The notes under the pieces are model-generated. The model ran no database searches. It saw nothing but the letters and a program-made list of their open reading frames with translations, and was not told the DNA's origin. Both the position numbers and the translations under genes were made by a program. A stretch of DNA of 64,000 bases. It comes from Lachnospiraceae bacterium (GTDB lineage Bacteria; Bacillota; Clostridia; Lachnospirales; Lachnospiraceae). Within the stretch, counting starts at the first letter, position 1; the number at the start of each line of letters is the position of its first letter. Below are positions 28,454-36,922 of the stretch, piece after piece. Location of the stretch: NCBI GenBank assembly GCA_018056425.1, contig JAGPFR010000005.1, positions 25,630 to 89,629 of the forward strand, read 5' to 3'.

Positions 28454-29389
28454 ATGAACAAACCTATTTTTACCGGAGCTGCAGTTGCACTCGTAACACC
28501 CATGACCGCTGACGGCAGCGTTAATTTCGAAAAGCTTGATGAACTTATCGAGTTCCAGATCTCGGGCGGAACCGATGCAATCGTAGCATGCGGAACCACA
28601 GGTGAGGCATCCACGCTTACACATGAGGAACACCTGAATGTTATCAGACATACCGTAGAGAAGGTCGCAGGACGTGTACCCGTTATCGCAGGAACCGGCT
28701 CCAACAGCACAGAGACCGCTATCTACCTCAGTGTTGAAGCTGAGAAAGCAGGAGCGGATGCACTTCTTCTTGTAACACCTTATTACAACAAGGCTACCCA
28801 GAAAGGTCTTGTCGAGCATTTCGTAAAGACCGCTGAGGCAGTTAAGATCCCCGTGATCCTGTACAATGTTCCTTCAAGAACCGGATGCAACATCCTTCCC
28901 GCAACAGTTAAGAAAATCAGCGAGCGCGCTAAGAATGTGGTAGCTATCAAGGAAGCAAGCGGAAACATTTCACAGGTTGCAACACTCGCATCCATCATGG
29001 ATGATGACTTCGCAATCTATTCCGGAAATGACGATCAGATCGTTCCCCTGCTTTCACTCGGAGGACTCGGAGTTATCTCCGTTCTTTCTAACGTAGCTCC
29101 CAGACAGACTCATGACATCGTAGCTTCATATCTTGAAGGCGATGTTAAGAAGAGCTGCAAGCTTCAGCTGGAGGCACTCGATCTTATCGGAAGTCTTTTC
29201 TGCGAAGTTAATCCCATTCCCGTTAAGACTGCACTCAATCTCATGGGTATGAATGCAGGTCCCTTAAGACTTCCTCTTACCGAGATGGAAGAAGCAAATG
29301 TTTCCAGACTTAAACAGTCACTTGCAGATTACGGACTTAAAGTAGCTGAAGGCGCAGTAATTAAATTCAACGATCTTTCCAAAGACTGA
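28454..29389 (+). CDS. dapA: 4-hydroxy-tetrahydrodipicolinate synthase
   Basis: DapA condenses pyruvate with aspartate semialdehyde, the entry step to diaminopimelate and lysine. The 311-residue TIM barrel has [14 protein letters not shown], the conserved Tyr in YYNKATQ and YNVPSRTG, and the Schiff-base Lys in VAIKEASGN near residue 162. The GAGAGGAG site precedes the ATG at 28454. Expression is controlled by the upstream lysine riboswitch. Confidence 0.95.
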   Translation: MNKPIFTGAAVALVTPMTADGSVNFEKLDELIEFQISGGTDAIVACGTTGEASTLTHEEHLNVIRHTVEKVAGRVPVIAGTGSNSTETAIYLSVEAEKAGADALLLVTPYYNKATQKGLVEHFVKTAEAVKIPVILYNVPSRTGCNILPATVKKISERAKNVVAIKEASGNISQVATLASIMDDDFAIYSGNDDQIVPLLSLGGLGVISVLSNVAPRQTHDIVASYLEGDVKKSCKLQLEALDLIGSLFCEVNPIPVKTALNLMGMNAGPLRLPLTEMEEANVSRLKQSLADYGLKVAEGAVIKFNDLSKD

Positions 29390-29398
29390 GGTGTGAAT

Positions 29399-30172
29399 AT
29401 GACCAGAATTATCATGCACGGCTGCAACGGCCGTATGGGACAGATGATCACAGGCATCGTCAAAGAACGTGATGATGCCGAGATCGTCGCAGGAATAGAT
29501 GTAGCCGATACCATAACTACAAACGGATATCCTGTTTTTACCGACATTAATGCATGCGATGTATCAGCTGATGTTGTTATCGATTTTTCAAGCGCATCTG
29601 CAGTAGATAAACTCATGGATTATTGCGAGAGCAGGAATCTTCCTCTTGTACTTTGCTCAACCGGGCTTTCCGAAGAGCAGCTTTCCAGGGTAAAGACTCT
29701 TTCCGGCAAGATTGCTGTTCTTAAGAGCGCAAACATGAGCCTCGGAATCAATCTTCTCCAGAAGCTTCTTAAAGAGGCTGCGGCTATCCTCGGACCTTCC
29801 GGATTTGATATTGAGATCGTTGAAAAGCACCACAGAATGAAACTCGATGCTCCCAGCGGAACAGCACTTGCACTTGCGGATTCCGTTAATGAAGCTCTTA
29901 ATAATGAGTATGAGTATGTCTATGACAGATCAGCCAGAAGGCAGAAGAGACCGGATAAAGAAATCGGCATCAGCGCGGTAAGAGGTGGTACAATCGTAGG
30001 TGACCACGATGTTATCTTCGCAGGAACCGATGAGGTTATCACTTTCTCTCACAGTGCATATTCAAGAGCCGTATTTGCAAAAGGTGCTGTAAGTGCTGCG
30101 GTATTCCTTGCGGGAAAACAGCCGGGCTTTTATGACATGAGCAATGTTATCGAGGAGTCGCTTAACAAGTAA
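29399..30172 (+). CDS. dapB: 4-hydroxy-tetrahydrodipicolinate reductase
   Basis: DapB reduces the DapA product with NAD(P)H. The 257-residue protein has the Rossmann motif HGCNGRMGQMI at the start, IDFSSASAVDKLM, and the signature EIVEKHHRMKLDAPSGTA around residue 140. The ATG at 29399 is preferred over a GTG at 29393 because TGAGGTG (29387-29393) is then properly spaced. It lies 9 bases after dapA, and its TAA overlaps the hisA ATG. Confidence 0.94.
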   Translation: MTRIIMHGCNGRMGQMITGIVKERDDAEIVAGIDVADTITTNGYPVFTDINACDVSADVVIDFSSASAVDKLMDYCESRNLPLVLCSTGLSEEQLSRVKTLSGKIAVLKSANMSLGINLLQKLLKEAAAILGPSGFDIEIVEKHHRMKLDAPSGTALALADSVNEALNNEYEYVYDRSARRQKRPDKEIGISAVRGGTIVGDHDVIFAGTDEVITFSHSAYSRAVFAKGAVSAAVFLAGKQPGFYDMSNVIEESLNK

Positions 30173-30951
30173 TGAGATTTCGTCCCTGTATCGATATTCA
30201 CAACGGAAAAGTAAAACAGATCGTAGGGTCATCACTCAAGGATGAAGGAAGCAAAGCTTCCGAAAACTTTGTATCCGGGAAGACTTCGGTTTACTATGCC
30301 GGGATGTTTGAGTCAAAAGGACTTAAGGGCGGACATGCGATCATCCTCAATAAAAAAGGAACTCCCGAATATGATGCATCATATGAGGAATGTATCAAAG
30401 CATTGAAAGCATACCCCGGCGGACTTCAGGCAGGCGGAGGCATCACTCCCGATAATGCCAAGGAGTTTCTGGATGCCGGTGCATCACATGTTATAGTAAC
30501 ATCCTATGTGTTTGCAGACGGTAAGATCATCAGGGATAATCTCGAGAAGATAAGTAATGTCGCAACTCCCCAAAGGCTTGTACTTGATCTTAGTTGTAAG
30601 AAGTATGAAGACGGTTATTATATTATGACCGACCGCTGGCAAAATAAAACGGATGCGGTCCTTACAACAAATCTTCTTGAGGAACTGTCATCCTATTGCG
30701 ATGAGTTTCTGATACATGCAGTTGATTCCGAAGGCAAAGCAAACGGTCCCGAAAAAGGAGTTCTGGAGATCCTCAGAAGCTTTAAGAAAAGACCGGTTAC
30801 ATATGCAGGCGGTATTGCATCTTATGATGATATCAGAAACATCAGGAATCTGTGTGAAGGAAGAGTGGATATCACAGTAGGTTCCGCACTTGATATTTAC
30901 GGCGGAAAACTTGATACGGACGAGATCATAAAGATCTGCGGCGAGAACTGA
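30172..30951 (+). CDS. hisA: HisA isomerase of the eukaryotic (His6) type
   Basis: The 259-residue protein is a histidine-biosynthesis isomerase (ProFAR isomerase) TIM barrel. The sequence follows yeast His6 rather than bacterial HisA: CIDIHNGKVKQIVG, NFVSGKTSVYYA, LQAGGGI, VIVTSYVF, LDLSCKK, EFLIHAVDSEG, TYAGGI and TVGSALDIYGG. Asp8 in CIDIH is the expected catalytic acid. It overlaps dapB by one base and so is co-transcribed with lysine genes under the lysine riboswitch, not with other his genes. The family call is from remembered His6 motifs. Confidence 0.88.
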   Translation: MRFRPCIDIHNGKVKQIVGSSLKDEGSKASENFVSGKTSVYYAGMFESKGLKGGHAIILNKKGTPEYDASYEECIKALKAYPGGLQAGGGITPDNAKEFLDAGASHVIVTSYVFADGKIIRDNLEKISNVATPQRLVLDLSCKKYEDGYYIMTDRWQNKTDAVLTTNLLEELSSYCDEFLIHAVDSEGKANGPEKGVLEILRSFKKRPVTYAGGIASYDDIRNIRNLCEGRVDITVGSALDIYGGKLDTDEIIKICGEN

Positions 30952-30967
30952 ACGGAAAATTTTAAAT

Positions 30968-30998
30968 GAGCTTCGGTATCATCCGGAGCTCTTTTTTT
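30968..30998 (+). terminator. Terminator of the dapA-dapB-hisA operon
   Basis: A 9-base stem with one G-T pair (30968-30976 with 30983-30991) has a 6-base loop and is followed by seven T. Confidence 0.85.
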
Positions 30999-31080
30999 AC
31001 TGTTTTTTAATATTATTGCGTGCTTTTTTGCTTATTTTTGCTCATAAAACGCTAAATGTTACATCATTGTTACGAAATGT

Positions 31081-31109
31081 TTGCATAAATTTTTTTATAA
31101 TGCTATATT
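31081..31109 (+). promoter_or_regulatory. Predicted promoter of the LytM-bactofilin pair
   Basis: TTGCAT (31081-31086) and TATATT (31104-31109) are separated by 17 bases, with an extended TGC just before the -10 box. Confidence 0.65.
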
Positions 31110-31143
31110 TACCCATAATCGGAACTTATTTTTTGGAGGTTTG

Positions 31144-31968
31144 ATGGCTTCACGTTTTGTTTATGTGCTGAAAGATTCAAAGCACAGAAAAAAAATCAGA
31201 CGCCAGATGATCGTTGCATCCGACGATGTAAATGAACGGATCAAGCCGATCAGGATTCATAAAGGTCTTATCTACGCGGGCACATTACTGGTGTGTACCG
31301 TTCTTGGTGTATCCGCAGGTTATTTCGCCAATGAGGCGGGAATAATCAAACGTTATACGGACGGCATCGATATCAGAAACGAGAAGATCGTTGCTCTCGA
31401 GACTGAAGTTGCAAGACTTAATGAAACCATCTCCACCAAGGATTCCGAGATCATGATCCTCTCGCAGACCGTAAATGCCAAGAGCGGTGAACTCGAGGAG
31501 CTTAACAGACAGCTTGCGAGTATGTATCTTCCTACAGGATTTCCTTTAAGCGGCTCTGCCACCATGACAAATACTTTTGACGGTGACATTCCGGTTATCA
31601 TTTTTAACGGCTCTGAAGGCGATTATTGCAAAGCAACCGCCGCAGGCACAGTCATTGAGATCAGAACAAATCCCAAAAGCGATAATGACGGTTCCATCGC
31701 TGAATATTATGTTGCGGGTGAAACGGTAGACAGTTCGGAAGAAGAGGTCAGGGACCTCGGCTATTACACTGTCGTTACCATCGATCACGGCAACGGATAT
31801 CTCACCATATATATGAACGATGGTGATCCGATGGTTTCCGAAGGCGATACGGTATCAGCCGGAAATACTCTTTTCAATCTTAAATCGGGCAATACTTCAC
31901 TGGGCTATAAGATGATCTATGAAGGCAACTTCATAAATCCCGATGAGGTTATGATAATCAGCGGATGA
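31144..31968 (+). CDS. Membrane-anchored degenerate LytM (M23-like) protein
   Basis: The 274-residue protein has a basic N-terminus, one membrane helix (about residues 42-62), a coiled coil (about 72-118) and a LytM-like beta domain (about 125-274). The C-terminal part (VTIDHGNGYLTIYMNDGDPMVSEGDTV) clearly follows the M23 fold. However, the zinc-ligand motifs HxxxD and HxH are absent: the usual HLHFE position reads YKMIYEG. It is probably inactive and acts as a regulator or scaffold at the cell wall (inference). The ATG at 31144 follows GGAGGT closely; a bactofilin gene follows 50 bases later. Confidence 0.8.
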   Translation: MASRFVYVLKDSKHRKKIRRQMIVASDDVNERIKPIRIHKGLIYAGTLLVCTVLGVSAGYFANEAGIIKRYTDGIDIRNEKIVALETEVARLNETISTKDSEIMILSQTVNAKSGELEELNRQLASMYLPTGFPLSGSATMTNTFDGDIPVIIFNGSEGDYCKATAAGTVIEIRTNPKSDNDGSIAEYYVAGETVDSSEEEVRDLGYYTVVTIDHGNGYLTIYMNDGDPMVSEGDTVSAGNTLFNLKSGNTSLGYKMIYEGNFINPDEVMIISG

Positions 31969-32018
31969 TCTTATGATTATCCGTAAAATAGATTAAGGAT
32001 TTTTAAGGGAGTACAGTA

Positions 32019-32507
32019 ATGAAAAATCAGAAATTGAATATCAGTACGCTTATCGGCAAAGGCTCCGTAATGAACGGGGATTTTGCTGCTCCGGGCAGTG
32101 TTCGTATCGACGGTAAGATAACAGGTAACGTTAATGTGGAGGGAACTCTTGTTATCGGAACCAGCGGCGTTATCAGAGGAAATGTTAAATGTGCCGGAAT
32201 AGTGGTAGGCGGTGACATTGAAGGAAATATCATTGCACCCGAAAGGGCGGAGCTGTCATCAACCTCCAGAATAATCGGCGACATTCACACCGGTAACATC
32301 ATTATTGATGAGAAGGCTCTTTTCCAGGGCAGGATCATTATGAATGAGGACGGTGATCCCGTCAGGGAAAAAGAAACCTTATCCTATAAAGCCAAGGAAA
32401 GAAAAGATTCCAAAAAGGCTGCATCCGAGGTTAAGGAAGCTCTTGAAGAGGCCAAGGAAAATGAGCCCGAGCCTGTAGAAGAAAAGGTTGTAGAGGCTGA
32501 AGAGTAA
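32019..32507 (+). CDS. Bactofilin family cytoskeletal protein
   Basis: The 162-residue protein has the bactofilin beta-helix core (residues about 8-110) of repeated short strands with Gly at turns: KGSVMNGDFAAPGSVRIDGKITGNVNVEGTLVIG and VKCAGIVVGGDIEGNIIAPERAEL. The C-terminal 50 residues are charged and Lys/Glu-rich. Bactofilins form non-polar filaments that place cell-wall enzymes, and their genes often sit next to M23 peptidase genes, as here. A AGGGAG site precedes the ATG. Confidence 0.92.
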   Translation: MKNQKLNISTLIGKGSVMNGDFAAPGSVRIDGKITGNVNVEGTLVIGTSGVIRGNVKCAGIVVGGDIEGNIIAPERAELSSTSRIIGDIHTGNIIIDEKALFQGRIIMNEDGDPVREKETLSYKAKERKDSKKAASEVKEALEEAKENEPEPVEEKVVEAEE

Positions 32508-32524
32508 AATAAGAGCATAATAAA

Positions 32525-32558
32525 ACTGTGGAAAGAAAGTTCTTTCCACAGTTTTTTT
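32525..32558. terminator. Bidirectional terminator between bactofilin and yerC
   Basis: An 11-base stem (32525-32535 with 32542-32552) has a 6-base loop. T-runs follow on the + strand (32552-32558), and an A-rich flank on the other side gives a shorter run for the minus strand. It lies between convergent genes. Confidence 0.85.
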
Positions 32559-32573
32559 GTTTGATCCGGATGA

Positions 32574-32873
32574 TTATTTGTCTTCTTTTTCCTTCATCCT
32601 TGCAAGGACTACATCATATCCGTCATTGCCGTATGTAAGGCTTCTGTTTACTCTGCTGATGGTAGCGGTCGAAGCTCCCGTCTTTGCCGAGATCGCAAGA
32701 TAGGTCTGACCTTCTTTTAACATCTTGGCAACTTCAAATCTCTGGGACATACTTACCAGTTCACCGATGGTACACAGATCTTCGAAGAAAGAATAGCATT
32801 CATCGAGGGTCTGAAGTTCGAGGATGCCCTTAAAAAGCTGATCCACTGATTCCGACTTCAACTTCTCATTCAT
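32574..32873 (-). CDS. YerC/YecD-family TrpR-related regulator
   Basis: The 99-residue helical protein belongs to the TrpR-like YerC family of Firmicutes. The conserved middle part is DECYSFFEDLCTIGELVSMSQRFEVAKML, with a helix-turn-helix in YLAISAKTGASTATISRVNRSL. It should bind DNA; targets are not known from the sequence. It is the only gene in a 450-base stretch on the minus strand and is read away from the acyltransferase. Confidence 0.9.
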   Translation of the reverse strand: MNEKLKSESVDQLFKGILELQTLDECYSFFEDLCTIGELVSMSQRFEVAKMLKEGQTYLAISAKTGASTATISRVNRSLTYGNDGYDVVLARMKEKEDK

Positions 32874-33101
32874 TGTAATCTGTTCTCCTTTATCCGTAAG
32901 GATCCCGCCCGGAAATCCCTGTATTTATTTATTACTTTTACAAGTTAAAATTTTAATACTTTAATCAGTGAAAGTAAAGAGAGCATAAGAAAGCAACGAA
33001 ACATTACAAAATACGTATTAAAATGTTAGGTTTGGTTGGTGGATTGCCCGGATGCCCCGCGATAATATGATGTTAATAATTATTGCAAAAGTGAGGCATG
33101 T

Positions 33102-34184
33102 ATGAGAAAACATTATTTGGACAACATCAGATGGATCACGGTTGTTTTGGTGGTATTTTATCATCTCTTTTATATGTATACGGCAACGGGTATACCCGGG
33201 GGAGTGGGTAATATCACGGGACTTGATGTCCAGTATTGGGATATGTATCAGTATGCGGTTTATCCATGGTTTATGTTCCTGCTTTTCATCGTATCGGGAA
33301 TAAGCTCAAGACTTTATTTTGATAACCATACGGCAAAGCAGTTCATAAAGAGCAGGACTGTAAAGCTCTTGGTTCCCTCGACAATAGGACTTTTTGTTTT
33401 CTGGTTTATCCAGGGATATTTAAGCATGTCCTTCGGTGATGCGTTTAACACCTTGTCAGGTGTTCCGAAATTTATTCAGTATTTCATCATGGCATTATCC
33501 GGAATCGGTGTACTCTGGTACATTCAGATTCTTTGGATCTTTTCGCTTCTTCTTGTACTTGTCAGGAAGATTGATAAGGACAGACTTTGGAATCTCGGTA
33601 AGAAGACCGGCATCATCGCGATCGTAATCATGGCAGCTCTTTCGTTCTTGGGAGCACAGGTGCTTAACACTCCCATCATATGCGTGTACCGTTTCGGATA
33701 TTACGGCGTAGCATTCTTTTTGGGATATTTTGTTTTCTCACATGACGAGGTTATGGAAGTTTTGAAGAAATATTTCTTCCTTCTTCTTGCAGCGGCGCTT
33801 ATCCTCGGCTTTGCATTTTGCTATAAGTACTTTGGTGAAAACTACGCAGATGCTCCCATAAACAGATATCCGCTTTTTACTTCTTTCGGATGGTTTGCAT
33901 CCATGGCTTTTTTGGGAGGAGGCGCCAAATATCTTGATCGTACAAACCGCTTTGCAACATGGATGACAAAGAAAAATTTCGGATTATATGTTTTCCATTA
34001 TCTGGGACTGTCCATAGTTGCATATTTTTTCGGAACCCGCGGGACGATTCATCCGGTAATTGTTTATGCGCTTTCGCTTGTTTCTGCATTTGTAACTTCG
34101 TATGTATTGTTTGAAATAATATCGAGGATTCCTTTCTTCAGATGGGCTATTCTCGGCATTTCGGGTAAAAAAAAGGAGAAATAA
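33102..34184 (+). CDS. Acyltransferase family 3 membrane protein
   Basis: The 360-residue protein has about 10 membrane segments. The first, RWITVVLVVFYHLFYMY, carries the conserved His of the acyltransferase-3 (OafA/YrhL-like) family, and the LYVFHYLG block near residue 295 is also typical. Such proteins acetylate or otherwise acylate cell-surface sugars. The gene for an XRE-AbrB regulator starts 2 bases after its stop. The 228-base gap upstream (32874-33101) holds the divergent yerC start and no clear element beyond short palindromes. Confidence 0.8.
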   Translation: MRKHYLDNIRWITVVLVVFYHLFYMYTATGIPGGVGNITGLDVQYWDMYQYAVYPWFMFLLFIVSGISSRLYFDNHTAKQFIKSRTVKLLVPSTIGLFVFWFIQGYLSMSFGDAFNTLSGVPKFIQYFIMALSGIGVLWYIQILWIFSLLLVLVRKIDKDRLWNLGKKTGIIAIVIMAALSFLGAQVLNTPIICVYRFGYYGVAFFLGYFVFSHDEVMEVLKKYFFLLLAAALILGFAFCYKYFGENYADAPINRYPLFTSFGWFASMAFLGGGAKYLDRTNRFATWMTKKNFGLYVFHYLGLSIVAYFFGTRGTIHPVIVYALSLVSAFVTSYVLFEIISRIPFFRWAILGISGKKKEK

Positions 34185-34185
34185 A

Positions 34186-34611
34186 TTGTTCAGGGATAAT
34201 ATCGTCAACCTCAGAAAAATACACGGTATGACGCAGGAAGATCTTGCGGAGAAGGCCGGTGTTACCAGACAGGCCGTTGCAAAATGGGAATCGGGCGAAA
34301 CGGTTCCGGATCTTGAAAAATGCAGATTGCTTGCGGAAACTTTCGGTGTATCTCTTGACGATCTTGCCAATTATGAGCCGGAAGATAATCTCGGACTTGA
34401 TGTTCCGCCCAAAGGAAAACACCTCTTCGGACTTGTTACCGTGGGAGATAAAGGGCAGATAGTTATCCCTGCAAAGGCAAGAAAACTATTTGACATTAAC
34501 CCCGGAGATTCACTTGTTGTGCTTGGCGATGAGGGGCAGGGGCTTGCGATCATCAAATCAGAGCATTTCTTAAATCTTGCAAATATGATCAGGAAGGTTA
34601 CTAAAAAATAA
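34186..34611 (+). CDS. XRE-type HTH regulator fused to an AbrB-like domain
   Basis: The 141-residue protein starts at a TTG (34186) preceded by AAAAGGAGAAA. Residues 1-62 are an XRE helix-turn-helix (NLRKIHGMTQEDLAEKAGVTRQAVAKWE). Residues about 82-130 are an AbrB/SpoVT swapped-hairpin domain (VTVGDKGQIVIPAKARKLFDINPGDSLVVLGD). Two DNA-binding modules in one short protein suggest a dimer with composite operators. It lies 2 bases after the acyltransferase gene and may control it or itself. Confidence 0.88.
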   Translation: MFRDNIVNLRKIHGMTQEDLAEKAGVTRQAVAKWESGETVPDLEKCRLLAETFGVSLDDLANYEPEDNLGLDVPPKGKHLFGLVTVGDKGQIVIPAKARKLFDINPGDSLVVLGDEGQGLAIIKSEHFLNLANMIRKVTKK

Positions 34612-34626
34612 AGTCACGGACCGTGT

Positions 34627-34655
34627 TTGGTTTTATTATGCGGGGATGGTAAAAT
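34627..34655 (+). promoter_or_regulatory. Predicted promoter of the radical-SAM pair
   Basis: TTGGTT (34627-34632) and TAAAAT (34650-34655) are separated by 17 bases, with TGG directly before the -10 box. Confidence 0.55.
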
Positions 34656-34682
34656 ACTTATAAAAAAAGGAAATCATCCCCA

Positions 34683-35585
34683 ATGAAGTTTTCTTCTTTT
34701 ATGCCGCTTGCCCGCTTCGGCGTCCGCACGGTTTTGTTCGGAAAAAAAGATCCCATACTCGGAACAGTAATAGTGACCGACAAGTGCAATTTAAAATGCA
34801 GGCACTGTTCGGTAAACAATATAACTGCCGTCATCCATCCTTATGCTCAGATAAAAGGAGAGATGCAGCAGCTTTTTGACATGGGGATCCGTATTCTTTT
34901 TTTCTGCGGAGGAGAGACATTCCTGTGGGAAGACAGCGGCAAGACCATAAGGGATCTTGTTATCGAAGCAAAAGAAATGGGGTTTCTTATCGTTAACGTG
35001 GTTACCAACGGAACGCACCCTATCGACCTTCCCGAGGCAGATCTGATACTCCTTAGTCTTGACGGAGACAGGGAGCGTCACAACGAAGTCCGCGGCGATA
35101 CCTATGATACGATCATGGAAAATATCGCAAATGCAACTTCGGACAATATCTGTTTTTACATGGCGGTTAATCAGATAAATAAAAATGCGATAGAGCATGT
35201 ATGCCGCAAAGCAAGAGATACAAAGAATGTAAGAGCGGTTTCTTTTAACTTCCATACTCCATATCCCGATACAAGGGATCTTGCGCTCAGCAAAGAAGAA
35301 AAGGCTGAGTGCTGCAGGACGATCGAAAAGATGATGAAGGAAGGATGTCCGGTATTTAATCTGAAGAGTGCATTTGACTATATCATCAACAACACATTCC
35401 CTACTCCCTGCTATCAGTGCGTTGTCATAGAAAACGGGAAGCTGTCGGTATGCGGAAGATGTATCGATGTTCCGGGGCTGTGTGATGAATGCGGATATTT
35501 CTTTGTTGCTGAATATACACTTTTATTCAGCGGAAATCTGAAGATAATTTTTGAGATGCTCAGAACATATCTGAAGTACGTGTAA
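34683..35585 (+). CDS. Radical SAM protein with C-terminal Cys cluster
   Basis: The 300-residue protein has the radical-SAM cluster motif at Cys35, Cys39 and Cys42 (CNLKCRHC). It also has the conserved FFCGGETFLW strand for SAM binding, and LLSLDGDRERHNEVRG. Six further cysteines between about residues 241 and 267 (CYQC, CGRC, CDEC) resemble a short SPASM/twitch-type site for an extra iron-sulfur cluster. The substrate is unknown. No small precursor peptide gene is next to it. It stands 2 bases before the second radical-SAM gene. Confidence 0.82.
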   Translation: MKFSSFMPLARFGVRTVLFGKKDPILGTVIVTDKCNLKCRHCSVNNITAVIHPYAQIKGEMQQLFDMGIRILFFCGGETFLWEDSGKTIRDLVIEAKEMGFLIVNVVTNGTHPIDLPEADLILLSLDGDRERHNEVRGDTYDTIMENIANATSDNICFYMAVNQINKNAIEHVCRKARDTKNVRAVSFNFHTPYPDTRDLALSKEEKAECCRTIEKMMKEGCPVFNLKSAFDYIINNTFPTPCYQCVVIENGKLSVCGRCIDVPGLCDECGYFFVAEYTLLFSGNLKIIFEMLRTYLKYV

Positions 35586-35587
35586 AG

Positions 35588-36841
35588 ATGAGTATAGGAA
35601 CTACGCTTACGAGAATGTGGCTTACAAGATCTTTCAGGCCCTTTCTTTTTACAAATGAATACGATGACGATCTGAAATTCGAAGATCTTGATAATCTCGG
35701 ACTTTACGTGCATATACCCTTTTGCGAGAGTATATGTAATTTCTGTCCCTATTGCAAAGTCATGTACGAGAAGGATCTTTGTGACAGATATATCGACGCA
35801 CTCATCAAAGAGATCCATATGGTCGGATCCCGCATCCCGGGTAAAAAGAAAACAACCAGTCTGTACTTCGGAGGCGGAACTCCCGCACTTGCTTCGGGAC
35901 GTATTGCTGAGATCATAGGTGCGATAAATGAGCACTTTATCATCACGGAAGGGATCGGAGCAGAGCTTCATCCTTCGAATGTAACTGCGGATAAACTCCT
36001 TGTTTTGAAAGAGGCAGGGGTTACGAAGATCAGTATCGGAATACAGTCTTTCGGTGAAAAATATCGTAAGATACTCGGAAGAAGTCAGGCTGATCCTGCA
36101 GCGCTTAAGAAAGCACTCGATGAAGTTTCTTTTGAAACCGTATCGATGGATTTTATCTTCGCACTTCCGGGTCAGATATTTGAAGATATCAGATCGGATA
36201 TCGACACGGCTTTTAAGTGCGGCGCAAATCATGTGGCGGTATATCCTTTTATCGATTTTACTTTTACATCCAGTAAAGTTAAGGCTATGCCCAAGAAGGA
36301 AAAGAGAGCACTTCTTGATAAGGTCACTGCATACTGCAGGGAAAAGGGATATCCCAGGAATTCCATATGGACATTTGCAGGCAAAGAGAATGCAAGATAT
36401 TCGTCCATGACGAGGGATAATTTTCTGGGCTTTGGATGCTCTGCGACAACGCTTTTGCGGGACAGGTTTAAGATCAACACATTCTCCGTGGAAGAGTACT
36501 GTAAGAGGGTGGATGAAGGAAAGCTCCCGACTTCCCTTACCATCAGATTCACCCTTCGCCAGAGAATGGTTTATTACCTCTTCTGGACAGCATATTCCAC
36601 CAAAATAGATCCCAAGGGGTTCGAGGAGTATTTCGGCGTGCCTCTGAGTAAGAAGTACGGCTTTGAGTTTGCCCTGGCCAAAATGGCAGGATTTTTGACT
36701 GAAGAAGACGGTGTTTATACCATGACTCCCAAGGGGGCTTTCTATTACCATTATTACGAGAATTTCTATACCCTCGCATATATAGATAAAATGTGGGGGA
36801 TCATGAGAAAAGAAGCATTTCCGGAAAAGATAGTTCTTTAA
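35588..36841 (+). CDS. HemN-like radical SAM protein
   Basis: The 417-residue protein has the radical-SAM motif at Cys46, Cys50 and Cys53 plus Cys56 (HIPFCESICNFCPYC), as in the HemN/HemW/HutW group. It also has LYFGGGTPAL, VTKISIGIQSFGEKYRKILGR and SMDFIFALPGQ, which are standard HemN-family blocks. True coproporphyrinogen oxidase cannot be told apart from HemW-like heme chaperones or HutW-like methyltransferases by eye, and no other heme gene is near. Pairing with the previous radical-SAM gene suggests a joint pathway. Confidence 0.82.
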   Translation: MSIGTTLTRMWLTRSFRPFLFTNEYDDDLKFEDLDNLGLYVHIPFCESICNFCPYCKVMYEKDLCDRYIDALIKEIHMVGSRIPGKKKTTSLYFGGGTPALASGRIAEIIGAINEHFIITEGIGAELHPSNVTADKLLVLKEAGVTKISIGIQSFGEKYRKILGRSQADPAALKKALDEVSFETVSMDFIFALPGQIFEDIRSDIDTAFKCGANHVAVYPFIDFTFTSSKVKAMPKKEKRALLDKVTAYCREKGYPRNSIWTFAGKENARYSSMTRDNFLGFGCSATTLLRDRFKINTFSVEEYCKRVDEGKLPTSLTIRFTLRQRMVYYLFWTAYSTKIDPKGFEEYFGVPLSKKYGFEFALAKMAGFLTEEDGVYTMTPKGAFYYHYYENFYTLAYIDKMWGIMRKEAFPEKIVL

Positions 36842-36922
36842 AACGTTTTCCCTCTTTTTAGGGATGCGTTACCTGCGATAATCGTGTATAATTATAACGG
36901 TTATTTTAACCAGGGGGGACAT

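Noticed and set aside
32999-33027. Short inverted repeats AACATT/AATGTT and AATACGTATT between yerC and the acyltransferase
   Set aside because: The two symmetry centres do not coincide and the arms are short, so a chance A/T-rich pattern is likely; kept only as a possible footprint target.
34612-34682. RiPP precursor peptide gene beside the radical-SAM pair
   Set aside because: The 71-base gap holds only a promoter and ribosome site; no small Cys- or Gly-rich frame is present.
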